Assembly: GCA_965202895.1 (NCBI GenBank)
Contig: OZ241901.1
Span: forward strand, 5,084,001 to 5,148,000
Reading direction: 5' to 3'
Origin: JAJDXW01 sp965202895
Lineage (GTDB): Bacteria; Pseudomonadota; Gammaproteobacteria; HK1
DNA length: 64,000 nucleotides
Below the pieces are notes generated by a model. It searched no databases. It had not been told where the DNA came from and worked only from the letters and a program-made list of their open reading frames with translations. The position numbers and the translations under genes were made by a program. Shown piece after piece: positions 10,301 through 22,640 of the stretch (positions are counted from its first letter, which is position 1; each line of letters starts with the position of its first letter).

Positions 10301-13300
10301 ATGAGGCCCCGGCGATTTCGCCGGGGAATTCCCCGGCCCCGGTTCCCGCCCGGACCGCACGCCCGGGCGGGCTTCAATGAGGCCCCGGCGATTTCGCCGG
10401 GGAATTTCGCCGACCACACGATCCCGCTCGGCGACGCCGACACCGCGCTTCAATGAGGCCCCGGCGATTTCGCCGGGGAATTCGCCCGCTCGAGCGAGCG
10501 CTCGATGAACTCTTCCGAGCCGCTTCAATGAGGCCCCGGCGATTTCGCCGGGGAATTCGAGGAGAGGCTGTACGCGTCGCCGTCGATCCAGACCCCGCTT
10601 CAATGAGGCCCCGGCGATTTCGCCGGGGAATTCTGGGCCCGGGAGCGAGGGCACCCTCCCCACGCGGTCCAGCTTCAATGAGGCCCCGGCGATTTCGCCG
10701 GGGAATTCGGGTCCTCGCGGGCCGCCTCGAGGCGGGCGCGGGCGGCGGCGCTTCAATGAGGCCCCGGCGATTTCGCCGGGGAATTCGCCCAGGTGAGCCG
10801 GTTCTGCAGGCCCTTCTCGTCGCGGCTTCAATGAGGCCCCGGCGATTTCGCCGGGGAATTCGGGAGAGCGGCGATGAGTGCCACGGCGACCCGGACCACG
10901 CTTCAATGAGGCCCCGGCGATTTCGCCGGGGAATTCCTGTTCGATCTGATGGCGGACCTACGACCGCCCGGCGCTTCAATGAGGCCCCGGCGATTTCGCC
11001 GGGGAATTCAGGCGGGCGGCTCCGTCCGGGGCCGCATCCGAGTTGACGCTTCAATGAGGCCCCGGCGATTTCGCCGGGGAATTCGCGTAGAGCGCGACCT
11101 CCGGCCGCGCCCCGACCCCGTAGCTTCAATGAGGCCCCGGCGATTTCGCCGGGGAATTCGAGCCGCGGGCGCGAGCCGGCGCGCCTGCTCCGGCGTGCTT
11201 CAATGAGGCCCCGGCGATTTCGCCGGGGAATTCGAGCGGCGCTGGAGGTCGGCGGCGGAGAGCTGGACCTGGCTTCAATGAGGCCCCGGCGATTTCGCCG
11301 GGGAATTCGTGGGCGATTAGGCTGTAGGCGGACAAAAATAATGATGCTTCAATGAGGCCCCGGCGATTTCGCCGGGGAATTCGCGGAGCGCGATATGGGC
11401 CGTGTCGCCCGCCGCGATCGCTTCAATGAGGCCCCGGCGATTTCGCCGGGGAATTCCCCCCGCACCCGCAGCTCCGGCGGTAACGCCAGCTCGCTTCAAT
11501 GAGGCCCCGGCGATTTCGCCGGGGAATTCCCGCCGTCACCGCGGACTGAGCGGTGGGCAGATCGTCGCTTCAATGAGGCCCCGGCGATTTCGCCGGGGAA
11601 TTTGGCAGCGGATCGCCAACCTGCTGATTCAGTCGGGCAGCTTCAATGAGGCCCCGGCGATTTCGCCGGGGAATTCGGCCACCCAGCGCGAGGTGGTGGT
11701 GCGGCTCGGGTAGCTTCAATGAGGCCCCGGCGATTTCGCCGGGGAATTCGAGGACGGAGAGCGCCTCGGGACCGCCCTCTGGCAGGCGCTTCAATGAGGC
11801 CCCGGCGATTTCGCCGGGGAATTCCTGCTCGCGCCCGGCCCGCCGGCCGGGCGCGTGGTGGGGGCTTCAATGAGGCCCCGGCGATTTCGCCGGGGAATTG
11901 CGGGGCGGGGCGGCGTCCGCCTGGGGCAGCCGCTGGCTTCAATGAGGCCCCGGCGATTTCGCCGGGGAATTCATCTCGGACGAGGACGACGTCGTCCTCC
12001 GCTGGTGGGAGCTTCAATGAGGCCCCGGCGATTTCGCCGGGGAATTCGTGACTGCCATTTGGTCGACGAACCGCGCCCCGGGCGAGCTTCAATGAGGCCC
12101 CGGCGATTTCGCCGGGGAATTCGAGCTGGTGGCGGATCAGAGCCTCGCCGTCGGCACGCTTCAATGAGGCCCCGGCGATTTCGCCGGGGAATTCCATCGA
12201 GAGACCGCCCATGACCCTGACCGCCCTAATCGCTTCAATGAGGCCCCGGCGATTTCGCCGGGGAATTCCTCTTCGCGGGCTGCCGAGCCCGTCAGGCGGT
12301 AGACGCTTCAATGAGGCCCCGGCGATTTCGCCGGGGAATTCGGCCATGGCCGGGTGCCCCTGGTCGCGGGCAACGTCGGCTTCAATGAGGCCCCGGCGAT
12401 TTCGCCGGGGAATTCCTCGGCGCGCAGCTGTGTGCAGACGTGGCAGCGCGTGGGGCTTCAATGAGGCCCCGGCGATTTCGCCGGGGAATTCCGATCGCAG
12501 AGGTCGTCGACGCCGGCGTACTGCGCGCCGCTTCAATGAGGCCCCGGCGATTTCGCCGGGGAATTCGCGGTGGGCCGCGAGTCACGGAGGTAGTCGGTCA
12601 GCCAGCTTCAATGAGGCCCCGGCGATTTCGCCGGGGAATTCGGCGCGTCGCCGCGCGCGGGGGTCCCGGGCACGCCGCGGCTTCAATGAGGCCCCGGCGA
12701 TTTCGCCGGGGAATTCCGCCTCTGCTCCATCGTCGGCACCGGGTCGATGGAGCTTCAATGAGGCCCCGGCGATTTCGCCGGGGAATTCAAGCGGCCGCCG
12801 TCGCCACCGCGAAGCGCATGGCGATGCTTCAATGAGGCCCCGGCGATTTCGCCGGGGAATTCTCTCGACTGGTACGACCCGCTGCTGCCGACTGCTCTCG
12901 CTTCAATGAGGCCCCGGCGATTTCGCCGGGGAATTCTGGCGGTGGTGGCGAGCTTCGACCCCGCGATCTCGACCTGCTTCAATGAGGCCCCGGCGATTTC
13001 GCCGGGGAATTCCGGCCGATGCGACCGGACGGCAGCACGACGACGAGGTCGCTTCAATGAGGCCCCGGCGATTTCGCCGGGGAATTCGGTGATCGTGCAG
13101 GCCGTGGTCGGGGTCGGACCCGACGCTTCAATGAGGCCCCGGCGATTTCGCCGGGGAATTCTCTCGCGCCGGAGGTCGGCCTCCTGCGCCCCCGCGTTGC
13201 TTCAATGAGGCCCCGGCGATTTCGCCGGGGAATTCGTAGCCGAGCCATGCGATCTTGCCCCAGCAGGGGAGGCTTCAATGAGGCCCCGGCGATTTCGCCG

Positions 13301-16271
13301 GGGAATTCGCCAGATCACGGACGTCTACTGCCCCCAGTCCTTGATGCTTCAATGAGGCCCCGGCGATTTCGCCGGGGAATTCGGGAAGATCCCGTGGTCG
13401 CGGATGAACAAGGGCGCCGCGCTTCAATGAGGCCCCGGCGATTTCGCCGGGGAATTCCCTGAGCTGCGGACAGGCGCCGGATGATCGAGGAGCCGCTTCA
13501 ATGAGGCCCCGGCGATTTCGCCGGGGAATTCGCCGGACTCGATCGAGTCGAGGAGGGCGCCGGAGCGGTGGCTTCAATGAGGCCCCGGCGATTTCGCCGG
13601 GGAATTCGCCCCAGGCGTAGGCCGCCCCCCGCGCCGCCTCGGCCTCGCTTCAATGAGGCCCCGGCGATTTCGCCGGGGAATTCTTGTTGATCCAATCGCT
13701 CATGCGAAGCACTCCCGCATGCTTCAATGAGGCCCCGGCGATTTCGCCGGGGAATTCCGCGGACCCGGACCCGGACCCGGCCGGAAGCTCGACCCGGCTT
13801 CAATGAGGCCCCGGCGATTTCGCCGGGGAATTCGAGGGACGAAGATGCGCACGAAACAGCCATATCGCAAGCTTCAATGAGGCCCCGGCGATTTCGCCGG
13901 GGAATTCTCGTCGCTGTCGGTCATGACTATCTCTATCGGGCCCACGCTTCAATGAGGCCCCGGCGATTTCGCCGGGGAATTCACGCGGTCGCCGGCGACT
14001 ACGTGCTCGGCGTCACCCCGCTTCAATGAGGCCCCGGCGATTTCGCCGGGGAATTCGCCGCCCGCGGGCGGCCGCCGGGAAGGGCGGGTAATGGCTTCAA
14101 TGAGGCCCCGGCGATTTCGCCGGGGAATTCCGCCGATCGGCGGCGGGCACCCAGGCCGGCGCGCTTTCGCTTCAATGAGGCCCCGGCGATTTCGCCGGGG
14201 AATTCCCGAAGGGAGGCAACACCGTCGCAATGCACTTGCTGCGGCTTCAATGAGGCCCCGGCGATTTCGCCGGGGAATTCATCGACAGCCTCGGATTCGG
14301 AAAGCTTATTCCGTATGCTTCAATGAGGCCCCGGCGATTTCGCCGGGGAATTCGATGACGTCGACCGCCCCGATGATCGCGCCGGTCGGGCTTCAATGAG
14401 GCCCCGGCGATTTCGCCGGGGAATTCGAGCGAGTACGGGTGGCTCGGGCAGTTCCCGGGGCTGCTTCAATGAGGCCCCGGCGATTTCGCCGGGGAATTCC
14501 CGCATCTACGAGGGCTGGCTCGACGGCATCCAGGGCCGCTTCAATGAGGCCCCGGCGATTTCGCCGGGGAATTCACGACCTCACCGCCCGCTGCTCGACC
14601 GAGCTCGACCTGCTTCAATGAGGCCCCGGCGATTTCGCCGGGGAATTCTCGCGACCGGCTCGCCGGCGGCCAGCACGGTGTGGCAGCTTCAATGAGGCCC
14701 CGGCGATTTCGCCGGGGAATTCCCGGCCGGCGCCCTTCATCGGGTCCTCGACGTAGTGGCTTCAATGAGGCCCCGGCGATTTCGCCGGGGAATTCCGACC
14801 GAGATGCAGTCGGCCTGGGCGATCTCGATGCGGCTTCAATGAGGCCCCGGCGATTTCGCCGGGGAATTCCGACCGCCGGGTCGCCGAACCCCTCCGCCGC
14901 CGCCCTGCTTCAATGAGGCCCCGGCGATTTCGCCGGGGAATTCAGGTGCATACGGCTGGCGGCCACCCCCTTCCTCCTGGCTTCAATGAGGCCCCGGCGA
15001 TTTCGCCGGGGAATTCGGACGAGGATCCTCGGCGCGATGGCGCTCGAGATGGCGCTTCAATGAGGCCCCGGCGATTTCGCCGGGGAATTCCACCACATCG
15101 TGCCGGTGGAGCCGCCCGCCGCGACGTGCTTCAATGAGGCCCCGGCGATTTCGCCGGGGAATTCACGCGAGCAACTTCGAGCGGTGGGGCACGGGCGGGC
15201 TGCTTCAATGAGGCCCCGGCGATTTCGCCGGGGAATTCGCGGCGGCTCAATAGCCCCTAACTACTAACTGCGAAGGGCTTCAATGAGGCCCCGGCGATTT
15301 CGCCGGGGAATTCCACCACGCTCCCCGGACGCTCCTCCGCCGTCAGCCAGCTTCAATGAGGCCCCGGCGATTTCGCCGGGGAATTCATCGGCGAGGTGAG
15401 TGCGTCGCTCAAGCAGTTCGGGGTGCTTCAATGAGGCCCCGGCGATTTCGCCGGGGAATTCCCCCGAGGAGGCGGCGCTCGCGGGCGGCCCGCGCCTGGC
15501 TTCAATGAGGCCCCGGCGATTTCGCCGGGGAATTCGGCCCGGACCGCGCGATCCGGCGTCCGGTCGTGGACGCTTCAATGAGGCCCCGGCGATTTCGCCG
15601 GGGAATTGTAGAGCGCGACCCTGTTGTCCGCGTCGTGGACGATGCTTCAATGAGGCCCCGGCGATTTCGCCGGGGAATTCACCGCCTCGGTCTTCGGCAC
15701 GGCGACCGAGGGATCGGCGCTTCAATGAGGCCCCGGCGATTTCGCCGGGGAATTCCAGCAGCGACACAGCCTGCGCGACCGTGAAGGGCGTGCTTCAATG
15801 AGGCCCCGGCGATTTCGCCGGGGAATTCCAGGGCGCCCAAGTCGGCGTCCGCGTCCGGCATCACGCTTCAATGAGGCCCCGGCGATTTCGCCGGGGAATT
15901 GTGAATCCCCCCGGGTCGCAATCGCGGCGCTCCACGCGGCTTCAATGAGGCCCCGGCGATTTCGCCGGGGAATTCGTTCCTGGGCGGGGGGAGGATCTGA
16001 GTGGAGGGGGGCGCTTCAATGAGGCCCCGGCGATTTCGCCGGGGAATTCAGGGCGACGGCGCTGACGTGCTGCGCCGCCCCCGCGAGGCTTCAATGAGGC
16101 CCCGGCGATTTCGCCGGGGAATTCGGCTCGCCCCGGCGCCGGCGAGCCGCGACGATGGCCAGAGCTTCAATGAGGCCCCGGCGATTTCGCCGGGGAATTC
16201 CGGATTTTCACTACCTACGCCCCCCCCCACATGAAGCTTCAATGAGGCCCCGGCGATTTCGCCGGGGAATT

Positions 16272-16308
16272 CAGTCCTTCCGGCGCGCGCGCGCCGGCCT
16301 CATTGAAG
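16272..16308 (-). other. Spacer that is an inverted CRISPR-repeat-like sequence
   Basis: Read on the minus strand this 37-base spacer begins CTTCAATGAGGCC, identical to bases 2-14 of the array's repeat. It then has a GC-only self-complementary core (GGCGCGCGCGCGCC) where the repeat has its stem, and ends in a purine-rich GGAAGGACTG where the repeat has GGGGAATTC. It abuts the next repeat so that GGCCTCATTGAAG faces CTTCAATGAGGCC. It is not a copy of the local repeat. It looks like the repeat of a related but different array. Confidence 0.7.
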
Positions 16309-19300
16309 GCTTCAATGAGGCCCCGGCGATTTCGCCGGGGAATTCCGCCGGGACCCCCGCCGCGCGGCCGGCCGCGAGGCGGGCTTCAATGAGGCCCCGG
16401 CGATTTCGCCGGGGAATTCGGCCAGCATGTCCATGCGGGACATCCTGGCCGCCGTGCTTCAATGAGGCCCCGGCGATTTCGCCGGGGAATTCCCTTCCCC
16501 GCCCGGACCGCGCACCCGGGCGGGAAGCTCGCTTCAATGAGGCCCCGGCGATTTCGCCGGGGAATTCAAGCCTGTTACCTTTTACGGTATTGGGAATGGT
16601 GATTGCTTCAATGAGGCCCCGGCGATTTCGCCGGGGAATTCACCCGAGCTCGGCGGAACCGAGCGTTCATGGGAGCATGCTTCAATGAGGCCCCGGCGAT
16701 TTCGCCGGGGAATTCCATGACGCGGTGCTCGATCTCCTCGACGCGATCGGGCTTCAATGAGGCCCCGGCGATTTCGCCGGGGAATTCGCGGACGAGGAAG
16801 CCAGTGACGTCTACATCCAGGCGTGGCTTCAATGAGGCCCCGGCGATTTCGCCGGGGAATTCTGGCTGGAGAAGGGCGAGCGCGGGACCCGGCACCTGCC
16901 GCTTCAATGAGGCCCCGGCGATTTCGCCGGGGAATTCGCGTCCATCGTCTTCGACTACGCGGTGGCGATGTTCGCTTCAATGAGGCCCCGGCGATTTCGC
17001 CGGGGAATTCCACCGTCCAGACCGTTCCCTCCGCCTGGTTCGTGTCGCTTCAATGAGGCCCCGGCGATTTCGCCGGGGAATTCATGGAGGCGCAGCGTTG
17101 GCAGTCGCGGATCCAGGAGTCGCTTCAATGAGGCCCCGGCGATTTCGCCGGGGAATTCGTCTGCCGGAGATAGCTCCCGCGATCGTCCACGCGGCTTCAA
17201 TGAGGCCCCGGCGATTTCGCCGGGGAATTCGTCCACGCCGGGGAGGCCGGCGTAGCACCCGGCCGGGTCGACGCTTCAATGAGGCCCCGGCGATTTCGCC
17301 GGGGAATTCGGTGCGCCGCTCCAGCTTCGGGGCCGCGTCCGACCGGCTTCAATGAGGCCCCGGCGATTTCGCCGGGGAATTCGCCTCCTCCGCGGCGAGG
17401 GCGTCGACGATATCCACGAGCTTCAATGAGGCCCCGGCGATTTCGCCGGGGAATTCCCGTGCACTTCGATGTCCCCCGCCTCGCCGATGAGTCGGCTTCA
17501 ATGAGGCCCCGGCGATTTCGCCGGGGAATTTCCGGCCGTCCCCCATCGTCGCCCCGGCCCCCGAACCCGCTTCAATGAGGCCCCGGCGATTTCGCCGGGG
17601 AATTCGCGGTGATCCCGAGGCGGTAGTCGCCGACCAGGACGCGGCTTCAATGAGGCCCCGGCGATTTCGCCGGGGAATTCCGCCAGTACGACTGGGCGAC
17701 CATCGGGAACCCCGACCTGCTTCAATGAGGCCCCGGCGATTTCGCCGGGGAATTCCGGTCAGCGCTGGCGCACCGGCTGGTCCTCGGTCGATGCTTCAAT
17801 GAGGCCCCGGCGATTTCGCCGGGGAATTTCGCCTGCCAGGTGAAGGCGCCGCCCTCGCCCTGGCCGCTTCAATGAGGCCCCGGCGATTTCGCCGGGGAAT
17901 TCAGGGCGACGGCGCGGATGTGCTGCGAGGCCGCCGCCACGCTTCAATGAGGCCCCGGCGATTTCGCCGGGGAATTCGACGGTGTGACCGCCACCCCGAC
18001 CACGACTCAGATGCGCTTCAATGAGGCCCCGGCGATTTCGCCGGGGAATGTCACCTCGGCGATCTGCTGGGGGGTGGGGAGGGTCGCGCTTCAATGAGGC
18101 CCCGGCGATTTCGCCGGGGAATTCGCCCCCGCGCCGGCCCGGGGCGGGTCTATACGCCGCAGCTTCAATGAGGCCCCGGCGATTTCGCCGGGGAATTCGG
18201 CGTACCGCCGCCGCCGCAACGATCACACAAAGGAGCTTCAATGAGGCCCCGGCGATTTCGCCGGGGAATTCCTGGGCACCCGGGGGATCGCAAGAATAGC
18301 CGCCCGCGCTTCAATGAGGCCCCGGCGATTTCGCCGGGGAATTGAGCCGGGGCGCCAGCCGGCGCCGATCGGCGCGTGAGCGCTTCAATGAGGCCCCGGC
18401 GATTTCGCCGGGGAATTGGCGGCGGCGTACCGCCGCCGCCGCACACAAAGAACATGCTTCAATGAGGCCCCGGCGATTTCGCCGGGGAATTATGGCTCGC
18501 GGGGCCAAACCGGGGCGCGCCGTTCGAAAGGCTTCAATGAGGCCCCGGCGATTTCGCCGGGGAATTATGTCATGACCTTTCACCGTCGTCTCCCCGTCTC
18601 TTGGCTTCAATGAGGCCCCGGCGATTTCGCCGGGGAATTCGAGCAGGTCCGGGGGCGGACAGACGTACTGCCGGTTGCTTCAATGAGGCCCCGGCGATTT
18701 CGCCGGGGAATTGACGGTTCCGCGCGGGGTCTTCGCGCCCGCCGCCGCGCTTCAATGAGGCCCCGGCGATTTCGCCGGGGAATTCGGTCGATCTTCTCAG
18801 TCGCATCATCGAAGCCAGCACGCTTCAATGAGGCCCCGGCGATTTCGCCGGGGAATTCGCGGCCTCCGCGCCCGCCACCAGAGGGATACGTCATGCTTCA
18901 ATGAGGCCCCGGCGATTTCGCCGGGGAATTGCCCCCGGACGGGATCCTCGAGGGCCCGGGCGAGCTGGCTTCAATGAGGCCCCGGCGATTTCGCCGGGGA
19001 ATTGGAACGAGGGCATGCATCTCCGAATGGAAGATCGGGGGCTTCAATGAGGCCCCGGCGATTTCGCCGGGGAATTTGGCGGATCGCTCCCTGCTCGCGG
19101 CGCAGCCACGAGCTTCAATGAGGCCCCGGCGATTTCGCCGGGGAATTTCGTCGATCAGGCAGCCGATATCCGTCGTTATCGGCTAGCTTCAATGAGGCCC
19201 CGGCGATTTCGCCGGGGAATTCGGTCGCCGCCGTCCTGGGGCGGCTGCCCTAGCCGCCGGCTTCAATGAGGCCCCGGCGATTTCGCCGGGGAATTGTAGT

Positions 19301-22300
19301 CGACCTCCGTGTCCGGTCCGGCGGTCCATGCCTCGCTTCAATGAGGCCCCGGCGATTTCGCCGGGGAATTCACGACGCGGGCGGCAAAGCCAAGGGCCGC
19401 GGGCGCTCGCTTCAATGAGGCCCCGGCGATTTCGCCGGGGAATTGCCGGCGGCGAGGCGGCCCCCGACGTAGATGCCGAGGGCGCTTCAATGAGGCCCCG
19501 GCGATTTCGCCGGGGAATTTGGCGCTCCCGATCGCCGCCGTCCCCCCGGACGGGGCTTCAATGAGGCCCCGGCGATTTCGCCGGGGAATTTCCGCGGGTC
19601 GGTCATCGCGCCGCCCTCGACTTCGGCGCGCTTCAATGAGGCCCCGGCGATTTCGCCGGGGAATTCCCCCCGCCCGGACCGGACCGCCCGGGCGGGAACC
19701 TCGCTTCAATGAGGCCCCGGCGATTTCGCCGGGGAATTACACCGAGCCGCCGCTCATCGCCCGACTGACCGCGCTCGCTTCAATGAGGCCCCGGCGATTT
19801 CGCCGGGGAATTGGCACCGCGATCATCACGGTCGGCGGCACCCTCGTCGTGCTTCAATGAGGCCCCGGCGATTTCGCCGGGGAATTTGGAGGACGGGCGG
19901 CGGGCGGAGGATCCCGGCTGTCGGGCTTCAATGAGGCCCCGGCGATTTCGCCGGGGAATTGCCGCCCTCGCCGATCACCCCGAGGCGTGGCTCGGCCTGC
20001 TTCAATGAGGCCCCGGCGATTTCGCCGGGGAATTCCGCGGGAGAGGTACGACGCGGGGTCCCGGGCCCACGGCTTCAATGAGGCCCCGGCGATTTCGCCG
20101 GGGAATTGAGCCTCGTGGTCGGGGCCAGCCTCGCGGTCGGGTCGCTTCAATGAGGCCCCGGCGATTTCGCCGGGGAATTGAGTCGCGCCTCGAGGGCGCG
20201 TGAGGAGACTGCCATGCCGCTTCAATGAGGCCCCGGCGATTTCGCCGGGGAATTCGTCCGAGCGCTCGAACGCCTCCGTCCGCGCCCGGAGAGCTTCAAT
20301 GAGGCCCCGGCGATTTCGCCGGGGAATTCGGGCGATTCGCGGGCCGGCAGTGCTCGCGGCGCCGGGCTTCAATGAGGCCCCGGCGATTTCGCCGGGGAAT
20401 TCCCTGCACGTGGAGGATCGGGCCGTCGTCGGGGTAGTGGCTTCAATGAGGCCCCGGCGATTTCGCCGGGGAATTGTCCACCAGTCCTGGACCGTCGTGC
20501 TGGGCAACGCGGAGCTTCAATGAGGCCCCGGCGATTTCGCCGGGGAATTCTCGCCCTCGACACGTCCGGCGACGCGGACGCGGCCGGCTTCAATGAGGCC
20601 CCGGCGATTTCGCCGGGGAATTCCCTCTTTTCCGCTCGATCCCAAAGATGTACAATAAATCCGCTTCAATGAGGCCCCGGCGATTTCGCCGGGGAATTCG
20701 GCCGGATGTGCGCCGAGCCGCGTGATCAACTCCTCGCTTCAATGAGGCCCCGGCGATTTCGCCGGGGAATTCGGGGCCTTCCCGCCCGGGTGGTCCGGGC
20801 GGGAAGTCGCTTCAATGAGGCCCCGGCGATTTCGCCGGGGAATTGCGTACACCACGCATCTCGGGTTGCGCCCGAACCGCGGCTTCAATGAGGCCCCGGC
20901 GATTTCGCCGGGGAATTCGTCGTCGTCGCTGACCGGGAGATCGCCGAGAGGCGGGCTTCAATGAGGCCCCGGCGATTTCGCCGGGGAATTCAGATGGCCC
21001 TCGCGTCGCGATGGAGCGCGAACTCGTCGCTTCAATGAGGCCCCGGCGATTTCGCCGGGGAATTTATTCCGCGCGTCCCGCCAGGTAGACGCGCCATGCC
21101 CGCTTCAATGAGGCCCCGGCGATTTCGCCGGGGAATTGGCCCGGTCCTGCCGATGGAGCGCGAACTCGTCCAAAGCTTCAATGAGGCCCCGGCGATTTCG
21201 CCGGGGAATTCTCCCCGCGAATCCGGTCACGGCGCGGGGGTATAGCGCGCTTCAATGAGGCCCCGGCGATTTCGCCGGGGAATTGCTCTCGTTGCTGAGG
21301 CAGGTGAGTACGGACAGCATGCTTCAATGAGGCCCCGGCGATTTCGCCGGGGAATTGTGCTCTCCTCGAGCCATGCGGGGTCGTCTGCGTACGTGCTTCA
21401 ATGAGGCCCCGGCGATTTCGCCGGGGAATTGGACCTTGCTCGAGGAGACCTGCTGGAACCGGAGGAAGCTTCAATGAGGCCCCGGCGATTTCGCCGGGGA
21501 ATTCGGCATAGCAGTCGTCCGTGATGAGGAGGGTCGTCGCGCTTCAATGAGGCCCCGGCGATTTCGCCGGGGAATTTGGGGCCACTCCCGAAGGTGGGAG
21601 CGGGTCCGCCGGAGGCTTCAATGAGGCCCCGGCGATTTCGCCGGGGAATTCAGCTGCAGGCTCGCCTCCGCTCCGAGCGCGAGCACGCTTCAATGAGGCC
21701 CCGGCGATTTCGCCGGGGAATTGTTTCGACGCGATGAACACCATCTCCATCCCCACCGAGCTTCAATGAGGCCCCGGCGATTTCGCCGGGGAATTCAGAG
21801 ATCACATCGCGGCCCCCTGCCTGCGTGGTGTGCTTCAATGAGGCCCCGGCGATTTCGCCGGGGAATTGGGGCGGCTCGAGGTACATCATCGCGTCCCGGT
21901 GGAGGCTTCAATGAGGCCCCGGCGATTTCGCCGGGGAATTGCGCCGGTGATGTGAGGAGGGGAGGATGGCGCTGAGAGAGCTTCAATGAGGCCCCGGCGA
22001 TTTCGCCGGGGAATTTCGCGTTCGTCCGGCTGTGGCAGCCGGCCCCGAAGCAGCTTCAATGAGGCCCCGGCGATTTCGCCGGGGAATTACCGCGCCGCTG
22101 AACTCGCGCCTGGACCCCGCGCCGAGCTTCAATGAGGCCCCGGCGATTTCGCCGGGGAATTCGGGCCCGCCCGACGATCCACCGGGCCGGACTCACCGCC
22201 GCTTCAATGAGGCCCCGGCGATTTCGCCGGGGAATTCGCCGCAGACCGCCGCCTACGGCTACCGCAACCTCATGCTTCAATGAGGCCCCGGCGATTTCGC

Positions 22301-22494
22301 CGGGGAATTGCGCGCCCGCGACCAGGCGAGCACCCGCCCGCGCGGGCGGCTTCAATGAGGCCCCGGCGATTTCGCCGGGGAATTCGGGCGCGGAGCGGGT
22401 GGCCGCCGCCGAATTCGCGTTGCTTCAATGAGGCCCCGGCGATTTCGCCGGGGAATTGCTTCGTCGTCGACGAGACCCCGCCGAAGTACGACTG

Positions 22495-22640
22495 GCTTCA
22501 ATGAGGCCCCGGCGATTTCGCCGGGGAATTCCCGTCCGCCAAGGCCATCCTGCCTGTGGGGAAGCGCGCTTCAATGAGGCCCCGGCGATTTCGCCGGGGA
22601 ATTCCCGTCCGCCAAGGCCATCCTGCCTGTGGGGAAGCGC
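22495..22640 (-). repeat. Tandem duplication of one repeat-spacer unit in the array
   Basis: The spacers at 22531-22567 and 22604-22640 are identical over all 37 bases (both start CCCGTCCGCCAAGGCC on the + strand). This is a 73-base unit repeated head to tail, the only exact spacer duplication I noticed. Confidence 0.9.
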
